NCBI GenBank assembly: GCA_030427705.1
Contig: JAUIBR010000044.1
Coordinates: forward strand, 1 to 58,063
From: a bacterium
GTDB taxonomy: Bacteria > Myxococcota_A > Bradymonadia > Bradymonadales > Bradymonadaceae
DNA length: 58,063 nt
Reading direction: 5' to 3'
Positions 32,007 to 37,960 of this stretch are shown here, in pieces. The position numbers were made by a program, and so were the translations under genes. How positions within the stretch are numbered: position 1 is the stretch's first letter; each line of letters begins with the position of its first letter. The notes beneath the pieces were generated by a model that saw nothing but the letters and a program-made list of their open reading frames with translations, was not told where the DNA came from and ran no database searches.

Positions 32007-33298
32007 TGAGACTCAACCGCGTCGCGGATTTCGTCTTCCCATGAGTACTGCTCGGGCTCGTTCTCGACGAGGTCGCCGAAGTAGGAAACGAACTCTTCAA
32101 CCGTGCAGTTTGCACCCTTCGAAAGCCGTTCCAGATCAACACGATCGTCAAAGTCCTTGGCGGTCAATCGGCTCATATAGCGTCGCGCAACCAGGTACTG
32201 CTCAGACGACGTATCCACGTTTCGGACACGGGTCTTGCCTGTCTCTTGGTCCCGCATTTCGTAAAACGGAATCGACTTTCGTTTGCCGTTTTCGATGAGG
32301 ACCATGCCGTTCGTTCCGCCTTCGACCAGGAATCGGATGGCGGCGAAGCCCAGGTCGCGTGTGTACTCGATATCGAACGGAACCGGGTCTGCGCAGCGAA
32401 GCTCGTATCCAAGGGTCACGTCGGTGAAGCGAATCTTGGTTCCGCGAGCCTTGATGCGCTCTTCCATCATGTCGCACATCATCTTGCCCAGCTGAATATC
32501 GTTGAGGATGATGTGGCCATACTCGTCGCGGCGGATGCCCGGGAACTTGCCCAAATCTTCGCGGTCGAGGTTTTCAATGACGCCCTCAGCCAACACACAG
32601 ACGCCCCATTTGCGACCGTAGGACAAGCCCTTGATGACGCTACCCTCAATGATTCGAGCAAGCTGATCGATTGTGATTGGTCCGTCGAACTCTTCGGGAA
32701 TCAGCGTCAAAGTCGCGCCCGAAGCTTTTCCAATGCCCAATGCTAGGTGGCCTGCCTGACGACCCATACTGGTCACGATGTACCATCGGCTGCAGGTCTG
32801 TGCGTCGCGCATCAGGTTCTTTACCAAACCCACGCCCACGTGCCGTGCGGTCGTGAAGCCGAAGGTTGGAACGCCAGGAGGCAACGGCAGGTCGTTGTCG
32901 ATCGTCTTTGGAACGTGGACAGTGCGAATCTTTCCGGCCATTCCATCAGCGATCACCGACGCACCGTATGCGGTGTCGTCGCCGCCGATAGTCAACAGCA
33001 TGTCGATCTCATTTTCGGTCAACGTCTTGATGACCTTCTCAAGATTCTCGGCAGTTTTTGGGTTGGTGCGTGACATGCCCAAGATGCCGCCACCTTGGAA
33101 GTGGAGCCAGCCGACCTCGTCGAACGTCATCTGTCGAAGCTCGTTGTCAACCAGACCGCGATAACCGTCAGCGACACCGTAAACGTCCCAACCCACGTTC
33201 AACGCTTCGATGGTTGCTGCACTGATCACCGAGTTGATGCCGGGGGCAGGTCCACCACTGGCGAGGATCGCGATACGAGGTTTCTTTTGGTTAGCCAC
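32003..33298 (-). CDS. pfp: Pyrophosphate-dependent phosphofructokinase (PPi-type PFK)
   Basis: This 431-residue member of the PfkA family has signatures of the pyrophosphate-using class. The phosphoryl-donor motif is GGDDTAYGA with Asp in place of the Gly of ATP enzymes (GGDGS). The catalytic motif is VPKTIDNDL with Lys in place of PGTIDND. Other marks are SGGPAPGINSVI, GGGILGMSRTNP and TSMGRQAGHLALGIG. It would interconvert fructose-6-phosphate and fructose-1,6-bisphosphate with PPi, reversibly, in glycolysis and gluconeogenesis. The start is GTG with GGAG 7 bases upstream. It is a single gene, convergent with the Nudix gene. PPi-dependence is inferred from these two residues and is well established for the family. 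Confidence 0.92.
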   Translation of the reverse strand: MANQKKPRIAILASGGPAPGINSVISAATIEALNVGWDVYGVADGYRGLVDNELRQMTFDEVGWLHFQGGGILGMSRTNPKTAENLEKVIKTLTENEIDMLLTIGGDDTAYGASVIADGMAGKIRTVHVPKTIDNDLPLPPGVPTFGFTTARHVGVGLVKNLMRDAQTCSRWYIVTSMGRQAGHLALGIGKASGATLTLIPEEFDGPITIDQLARIIEGSVIKGLSYGRKWGVCVLAEGVIENLDREDLGKFPGIRRDEYGHIILNDIQLGKMMCDMMEERIKARGTKIRFTDVTLGYELRCADPVPFDIEYTRDLGFAAIRFLVEGGTNGMVLIENGKRKSIPFYEMRDQETGKTRVRNVDTSSEQYLVARRYMSRLTAKDFDDRVDLERLSKGANCTVEEFVSYFGDLVENEPEQYSWEDEIRDAVESH

Positions 33299-33381
33299 GA
33301 GAGTCTCCGTATGAAGTTACGTTCTAAGTTCGGCAGTAGCTCTAGGTTGAAATCCGAACTCGGGCAACCCAGTTCTTGAAG

Positions 33382-33410
33382 TTGTGGATCGAGGCTTGGC
33401 TCCCTATACT
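33382..33410 (+). promoter_or_regulatory. Promoter for the coiled-coil membrane protein
   Basis: TTGTGG, a 17-base spacer and TATACT fit well. This places transcription after 33384 and so rules out that upstream start codon. Confidence 0.65.
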
Positions 33411-33452
33411 ATTCCGACCACCAATCTGTACGTGACACCCACAGGAGTAGAC

Positions 33453-34277
33453 GTGGCGAACAATAAATGGGCCAGCGACGACGCTGCTGGAGACCTGTTA
33501 GCCGGTATTCTGGACGAGACCGCCGATGACGCGGCGATGGAAGAAGCCAGAATTCAAGCCGAAATCGAAGCGAAAGAAGAGGCCGAGCGCCTCCGGAAAA
33601 TGCAGGCCGATGAGGCCAAAAAGGCAGCTGCCGAAGCGAAAATCTCTGCGGAGATGGAGCGCCAGAGTCAGGCCGCCGAGCGCCGCACCGCTAAGATGGA
33701 AGCTCTTCGCATCGAAGAGTTAAAGGCCAAGGGCGAATGGGTTGATCCTGAAGAGTTGGCACGCAAGCAACGCGAAGCCGATGAGCAGCGAAGAAAGGAC
33801 GAAGCAGCCCTTGCAGCAAGCATGGCCGCAGCGCAGAAACCTGAGCCAGCCGCCCAAGCTGCAGCGGCGCAACTGCCGCCACCACAGGCTAAATCAAACG
33901 CACCACTGATTATCGGTGCGGTTGCCCTGGTTGTCGCAATTTTCGGCATCGCCGCATTCGTGATGCTCGGCGGTAGCTACAAACTCGACGATCAAACTTA
34001 CGCCAAGGCTGTTTACTCGCCAAAGGACGTGGAGATTGCCATGGTCGATCAGGCGTTCACGCCGATCCCGAAAGCAGCACCCGCGCCTGCAGCAGAAGAA
34101 GATGACGACAAGCCTCGCTCACGTCGTAGCAGTCGTAGCAGCCGCAGCAGCCGCAAATCTTCCGCGACTCCAAAGAAGAAGGCCGGAAGCAAAGTTGGCA
34201 AAAAGGCCAATAAGAAGGCCAAGGAGCTTGAAGCGCTGTTGAACAGCTCGGACCCATTCGGTGCGGGCTTGAAGTAG
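33453..34277 (+). CDS. Coiled-coil membrane protein with Ser/Arg- and Lys-rich tail, unknown function
   Basis: This 274-residue protein starts with GTG preceded by AGGAG at 5 bases. Residues about 25-130 form a long charged coiled coil (Glu, Ala, Lys and Arg repeats such as AEIEAKEEAERLRKM). An Ala/Pro/Gln linker follows, then one membrane helix at about 150-172 (LIIGAVALVVAIFGIAAFV). A short outer domain comes next, then a Ser-Arg repeat tract (SRRSSRSSRSSRKSS) and a Lys-rich segment, ending SSDPFGAGLK. The build (cytoplasmic coiled coil, one helix, basic tail) recalls TonB/TolA-like or GYF-type scaffold proteins of myxobacteria, but no family can be named. It is monocistronic, with its own promoter and terminator. 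Confidence 0.78.
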   Translation: MANNKWASDDAAGDLLAGILDETADDAAMEEARIQAEIEAKEEAERLRKMQADEAKKAAAEAKISAEMERQSQAAERRTAKMEALRIEELKAKGEWVDPEELARKQREADEQRRKDEAALAASMAAAQKPEPAAQAAAAQLPPPQAKSNAPLIIGAVALVVAIFGIAAFVMLGGSYKLDDQTYAKAVYSPKDVEIAMVDQAFTPIPKAAPAPAAEEDDDKPRSRRSSRSSRSSRKSSATPKKKAGSKVGKKANKKAKELEALLNSSDPFGAGLK

Positions 34278-34298
34278 AAATCCGTTCATCAAACTTGC

Positions 34299-34323
34299 GG
34301 CGAGCTTCGGCTCGCCTTTTTTG
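34299..34323 (+). terminator. Rho-independent terminator
   Basis: GGCGAGC / GCTCGCC with a stabilising TTCG tetraloop is followed by six T. Confidence 0.93.
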
Positions 34324-34334
34324 TGCCCAAGTCT

Positions 34335-34363
34335 TTGAACTTTCGAGTCACAGCCCGTAATGT
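34335..34363 (+). promoter_or_regulatory. Promoter of the GNAT-gtrA-lipoprotein operon
   Basis: TTGAAC, a 17-base spacer and TAATGT end 25 bases before the ATG at 34388. Confidence 0.65.
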
Positions 34364-34387
34364 GGCGCCTAATCAGGCTGGTAGACG

Positions 34388-35299
34388 ATGACTTCTTCCC
34401 CATTTCAAGCACCGTATCGGCGCGTCGTAATCCTGAACGCTTGGGATCATGATGAGGTGCAGCAGTTCTTGGAACGCGATGTAATCGCGAACCTGTTCAT
34501 GCTGTCTTGGATGGAGAACTATGGTTTACGTGCGCCCGGCCATCCGAATCTGTTTCAATTCATTGGGGTTCGCGAAAACGCGGAGCTGTCCGGTGTTAGT
34601 CTCATCATCACCGGGCGCTTGATGTTTCTGGATGTCTGTACTGCTGATGCAGCACAGGAAATGGCGAGATACTGCCGGCGTTCAGGTGCAGTGCTAGCCC
34701 ATATCGTGTCCTCGAAGGCTTCGGTCGCGCCGTTTTGGGCGACCTATCGGGACATCCCGCCAGCAATCGAGGCCCGACTCGACCGTGACCAGGAATTGTA
34801 CGTTCTGGAGAGGGAAGATTGGATCCATGCGGGCGGACCTCCGGAGGCTCATGTTCCGACCGCATTACGGGTCGCGGAGGCGGCAGACCTTGAGTCGATC
34901 TATCTGGCGTCTGCCAAGATGCACACTGAAGAGACTCTGCAAAATCCGCTGGAGCGTGACGCCAACCACTTTCGGCGCCACGTCATTCACCGGCTAGAGT
35001 CTGAACGCACATACGCGTGGTTTGACGAATACCGACGTTTGCTGTTCAAGGCGGATGTTTCGGCGCAGTCGCGCTACGGCGTGCAGATTTCTGGCGTCTA
35101 CACGCCACACGACCTTCGCGGGCGAGGCATCGCCACGCGGTCGATGGTCGACCTCTGCGACGCGTTGTTTCAACGTGGCTATCCCCGGGTGAGCTTATAT
35201 GTGAACGTCGAGAACCAGGCGGCCCTCCGAGTCTACGAGAAGGTGGGATTCACCAAGCATATCGAATACAAGACGGTGTTCGTTGAGACAGGTGAATGA
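34388..35299 (+). CDS. GNAT family N-acetyltransferase (two-lobed)
   Basis: This 303-residue protein has a complete GNAT domain in its C-terminal half. The acetyl-CoA loop is in GVYTPHDLRGRGIATRSM, and the conserved end is LYVNVENQAALRVYEKVGF. The N-terminal half (WDHDEVQQFLERDVIANLFM, with IGVRENAELSGVSLIITG) reads like the DUF4081-type lobe that precedes such domains. The acetyl acceptor is not known. It is first of three overlapping genes: its stop overlaps gtrA by ATGA. The operon has its own promoter close upstream. Confidence 0.85.
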   Translation: MTSSPFQAPYRRVVILNAWDHDEVQQFLERDVIANLFMLSWMENYGLRAPGHPNLFQFIGVRENAELSGVSLIITGRLMFLDVCTADAAQEMARYCRRSGAVLAHIVSSKASVAPFWATYRDIPPAIEARLDRDQELYVLEREDWIHAGGPPEAHVPTALRVAEAADLESIYLASAKMHTEETLQNPLERDANHFRRHVIHRLESERTYAWFDEYRRLLFKADVSAQSRYGVQISGVYTPHDLRGRGIATRSMVDLCDALFQRGYPRVSLYVNVENQAALRVYEKVGFTKHIEYKTVFVETGE

Positions 35300-35745
35300 A
35301 GTCTGAAGTCGTACGGTTTCTGAAATTCGGGGTCGTAGGTTCATCGGGTGTCATCGTAAACGTCGCGATTTTTCAGGTGATGCTTGCCATCCTGGCTGAT
35401 TCGACGACGCAGCCGGTTGCCGTGTTTATCAGCAATGCGGTGGGTGTGGTCGTCAGCATCTTCACCAACTTCATGTTGAACGACCGCTGGACGTGGGCCG
35501 ATCGAATCAAAGGCGACCGTAACGCGTGGTGGCGCCGTTTAGGCAAATACTACGTGTCGGCGTCATTCGCTGCCGCGGTTCAACTCGGGATGACTCAGGT
35601 AACGTTGTGGATGCTGTTCCAGCACATCAACTACGAGATCGCGGGTCAACCAATCGGTCCGACATTCGCGCTTTTGACCGGGATCGGTTGTGGTATGGTC
35701 ATCAACTTCGTAGCTAGTCACGTTTGGGCATTCAAAGATGCGTAA
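35296..35745 (+). CDS. GtrA family membrane protein
   Basis: This 149-residue protein has four predicted membrane helices and the GtrA pattern: FLKFGVVGSSGVIVNVAIFQ at the N-terminus, FISNAVGVVVSIFTNFMLND then RWTW in the second loop, and NFVASHVWAFKD at the end. GtrA proteins are thought to flip or present polyprenyl-linked sugars for cell-surface glycosylation. No glycosyltransferase is next to it. Here it is wedged between a GNAT enzyme (ATGA overlap) and a lipoprotein (8-base overlap). Confidence 0.9.
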   Translation: MKSEVVRFLKFGVVGSSGVIVNVAIFQVMLAILADSTTQPVAVFISNAVGVVVSIFTNFMLNDRWTWADRIKGDRNAWWRRLGKYYVSASFAAAVQLGMTQVTLWMLFQHINYEIAGQPIGPTFALLTGIGCGMVINFVASHVWAFKDA

Positions 35746-36193
35746 CTTACTTCTGACAACACTCCTACTGGTCGCCGCCGCGTTTGCAATCTCGTGCGGC
35801 GGTGGGAATGAGACCCAAAAGAAAGAGTCTGACGAAGTTATCGGAAAGCCCCCGACGCCGAACGAAGACCCATTCTTCTTTGTGACCATGCCCGCAGAAG
35901 CAGTTGCAGCTGACCCGCGAGGGACGATTGGCGCCGAGAAGTCAACGGCGCCGCCAAAAGCTGATGGGACAAGCACACGGTGTTTTTCGTGTGTGAAAGT
36001 CTGTCCAGTTGAGGCTGGCGAGACGAAGTGTCCTCAGAAGGACGACATCATCTGTGGTTGGGGAGTCCATCCACAACCGGATACCGCCGGGCAACTTGCG
36101 CAGGCGGAATGCGACGGTGCGCTTGATTTGGTACGCGAGAGTCCGCGCTGGAGTCGAATCGAGGGCGCCTGCCCGCCGCCAAGCTGCGAGTAG
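35738..36193 (+). CDS. Small Cys-containing lipoprotein, unknown function
   Basis: This 151-residue protein carries a signal peptide with lipobox AISC at 17-20 followed by GGG, so it should be lipidated. A disordered Lys/Glu/Pro stretch leads to a C-terminal Cys cluster: CFSCVKVCP, then KCP, IIC, EC and a final CPPPSC. This could form disulfides or bind a metal. The first part resembles one half of a ferredoxin motif, but spacing and context (exported) argue against an iron-sulfur cluster. It overlaps gtrA by 8 bases and is likely translated from the same message. I recognise no family. Confidence 0.75.
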   Translation: MRNLLLTTLLLVAAAFAISCGGGNETQKKESDEVIGKPPTPNEDPFFFVTMPAEAVAADPRGTIGAEKSTAPPKADGTSTRCFSCVKVCPVEAGETKCPQKDDIICGWGVHPQPDTAGQLAQAECDGALDLVRESPRWSRIEGACPPPSCE

Positions 36194-36208
36194 ATTCGTC
36201 GAACTGCT

Positions 36209-36246
36209 TGTAAGCGCACGAAGATTGCGGTACGAGTTCGCTTACA
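36209..36246. repeat. 8-bp perfect inverted repeat upstream of the 36277 gene
   Basis: TGTAAGCG (36209-36216) and CGCTTACA (36239-36246) are perfect arms 22 bases apart. A weak promoter reading (TTGTAA, 17 bases, TACGAG) lies between and over them. A dimeric regulator site is possible. Confidence 0.45.
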
Positions 36247-36276
36247 CAGTCTCAAATGACAGCGCGGAGCATTCCC

Positions 36277-36762
36277 ATGACTGAAGAGCAAGACGATTTC
36301 GAACGTCTCGACACGATGACCCGACTCCAAGCATTGGATCGGGAAGGCTATGTGATCGTTGTCACACGTGCGTACGGACCGAATGGCGAAGACCTGATCG
36401 ACCACGATGGCCCTCGTTTCAGCGGCGAATCTGGCGTGAAACTGAAGGTCAAACAAGGCGACCTCGTCGAAGACGTTGTCCTCAGCCCTTATTACGGTGA
36501 CCCTTCGAAGATCAGCGAAGCTGGGTTTGAAGAGGGTAAACCTTGCGAGCTGTTTGTTCCTGGGACTAACACCCCGCTCGACAAGATTCCGGGCATGAAA
36601 ACGGAAGATGGTGGCGAGTACTTCGCGATCTACCTGACACCGAAACTTCAAGATGGAGAGCTCGTCGCCATCAATAATATCTGGGGTAACTACACCTCTC
36701 AGATGTTGGACGAGGGCGAGATCATGTTGAAGTATGCCGATATCGAATCTGCGGGCGAGTAG
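36277..36762 (+). CDS. Hypothetical cytoplasmic protein
   Basis: This 161-residue protein is acidic and soluble, without signal peptide or membrane helix. It is mostly beta-looking, with VIVVTRAYGPNGEDLIDHDG, VKLKVKQGDLVEDVVLSPYY and KPCELFVPGTNTPLDKIPG. No family is recognised. The ATG at 36277 is preferred to 36256 because GGAG lies 7 bases upstream of it. A clear terminator follows 25 bases after the stop, so with the upstream inverted repeat it looks like a single-gene unit. Confidence 0.75.
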   Translation: MTEEQDDFERLDTMTRLQALDREGYVIVVTRAYGPNGEDLIDHDGPRFSGESGVKLKVKQGDLVEDVVLSPYYGDPSKISEAGFEEGKPCELFVPGTNTPLDKIPGMKTEDGGEYFAIYLTPKLQDGELVAINNIWGNYTSQMLDEGEIMLKYADIESAGE

Positions 36763-36787
36763 CCTCTTCGCAGCCCACCTTTCACAA

Positions 36788-36812
36788 GCACTCCTTCCGG
36801 GGTGCTTTTTTT
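36788..36812 (+). terminator. Rho-independent terminator
   Basis: GCACTCC / GGGGTGC (one G-U) with a TTCC loop is followed by seven T. Confidence 0.9.
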
Positions 36813-36827
36813 GATCCGACGAAAGCC

Positions 36828-36856
36828 TTGACACGCTTAGAGGCCATTCATATAGT
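36828..36856 (+). promoter_or_regulatory. Strong consensus sigma70 promoter of the pseudo-nuclease/rpsU operon
   Basis: A perfect -35 TTGACA, an ideal 17-base spacer and a -10 TATAGT make this the best promoter in the window. It lies directly behind a terminator. Confidence 0.85.
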
Positions 36857-36872
36857 GCGCCGCCTATTACCC

Positions 36873-36935
36873 GCGCGAAAAATCAAGGATTCGCGCATAA
36901 AACTTGGATGTGTGGCGCTTTAAAGCGCAATTTTT
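36873..36935 (+). promoter_or_regulatory. Structured 5' leader with two hairpins
   Basis: GCGCGAA / TTCGCGC (36873-36879 with 36890-36896) forms a 7-bp stem. The 14-base palindrome GCGCTTTAAAGCGC (36915-36928) forms a second hairpin. It is followed by AATTTTT and then immediately by the GGAG ribosome site. The second hairpin plus T run is terminator-like and could act as an attenuator. Confidence 0.5.
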
Positions 36936-36944
36936 GGAGTGAAT

Positions 36945-37625
36945 ATGTCGGAAGCGACGTTTCGAAATCATGGTGAATTGTTCGCAGAAGAACGGTTTGC
37001 AAAAATCGCCGACCAGCCTGAGTGGAGTGCAGACCGCATTGCTGAAGTCCGTCTTCGTCTTGAAGAACTGCTTGAAAAGAAAGAGCAGCTCGACGAAGAG
37101 ATGGAGCGCCCACTGACGGAACTGGAAACTCAGTACCACTGGATTAGCGCAGTGCTCCGTGCACTTGGCTTCACGTTCAGCGTCGCTGAGATCACCCCGG
37201 TTGATGAGCCAGCTCGCCCTGATTTCACGCTGTTCTACAATGCAGCAGACTTCCTGTCGGCAACTCCAGCACGTGGAGAGCGCGAGTTCTTCACGCACGC
37301 AATCGGCCTTGTTCGTGGCTTCAAATGGGACGCATCGCTTGACGAATACGAAAAGCAAGACGGACCTTCGAGCCCAGCGTTCGAGATCGATCGTTCTATC
37401 CGCGCGACCGGCGTTGATTGGGGCATCCTGACGAACGGCCAAATTTGGCGCCTCTACCACCGCGACACCTCGGGTCTTTTCAGCACGTTCTACGAAGTGA
37501 ACCTGATGGAAGCCCTGCAGTCGGGTGATGTCGAGCAATTCAAGTACTTCTGGGCAATCTTCAGCCCTGAAGGCCTTGGCGGCTTCCAAGGTGAAGACGC
37601 AATTGTTCGCCGCATGCTCCACTAA
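36945..37625 (+). CDS. Stand-alone N-terminal domain of a type IIG restriction-methylase-like protein, nuclease motif lost
   Basis: This 226-residue protein matches the first domain of large type IIG (Eco57I/PglX-like) enzymes, which normally continue for about 1000 residues. It has the helical lead-in (FAEERFAKIADQPEW), RPDFTLF at 91-97, WGILTNGQIWRLYHRD at 159-174, FYEVNL at 182-187 and FKYFWAIFSPEGL at 199-211. In active relatives the PD-(D/E)xK nuclease carries ExK in a GEAKRW-like stretch; here the site reads LVRGFKWDASLD (122-133), with no Glu. There is no methyltransferase: the gene simply ends 24 bases before rpsU. GGAG precedes the ATG. A strong promoter implies high expression. It may be a domesticated DNA-binding remnant (inference). 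Confidence 0.68.
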   Translation: MSEATFRNHGELFAEERFAKIADQPEWSADRIAEVRLRLEELLEKKEQLDEEMERPLTELETQYHWISAVLRALGFTFSVAEITPVDEPARPDFTLFYNAADFLSATPARGEREFFTHAIGLVRGFKWDASLDEYEKQDGPSSPAFEIDRSIRATGVDWGILTNGQIWRLYHRDTSGLFSTFYEVNLMEALQSGDVEQFKYFWAIFSPEGLGGFQGEDAIVRRMLH

Positions 37626-37649
37626 TTTTTAGCTACTGGATAAGTTGAT

Positions 37650-37892
37650 ATGGCTACTCGACGACGAGACAACGATTTGGGACCGATTGAGATTTCGGTC
37701 TACGACAACAACGTAAACCGCGCGATGAGCACGCTTAAGCGTGAAATCGGACGCGAAGGCGTTCTTCGTGAACTGAAGAACCGCCGCTACTACGAAAAGC
37801 CAAGCGTGGCTAAGCGGCGCAAGTCGCGTGAAGCTGAGCGCCGACGTCGCAAAGACGCACGTCGCGCACAGCGCCAGAAGTCGCGCTTCTAG
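37650..37892 (+). CDS. rpsU: 30S ribosomal protein S21
   Basis: This 80-residue small-subunit protein is strongly basic. IEISVYDNNVNRAMSTLKRE is the normal S21 core, with RRYYEKPSVAKRRKSREAERRRRK at the C-terminus. It helps base-pairing with the mRNA Shine-Dalgarno region. It lies 24 bases after the pseudo-nuclease gene under the same strong promoter, unlike the rpsU-dnaG-rpoD order of enterobacteria. A terminator follows. Confidence 0.95.
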   Translation: MATRRRDNDLGPIEISVYDNNVNRAMSTLKREIGREGVLRELKNRRYYEKPSVAKRRKSREAERRRRKDARRAQRQKSRF

Positions 37893-37920
37893 GCAACATA
37901 CGCACATCCAAATTGCAATG

Positions 37921-37941
37921 AGCCGACCTTGGTCGGCTTTT
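37921..37941 (+). terminator. Terminator of rpsU
   Basis: AGCCGAC / GTCGGCT with a CTTG loop is followed by TTT and further T-rich bases, between the convergent rpsU and uvrA. Confidence 0.7.
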
Positions 37942-37960
37942 GCTGTTTCTTGATCGGGGA

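Noticed and set aside
35738-36193. Iron-sulfur (ferredoxin-type) domain in the small lipoprotein
   Set aside because: Only half of the CxxCxxCxxxCP spacing is present and the protein is predicted to be exported, where disulfides or another metal are more likely.
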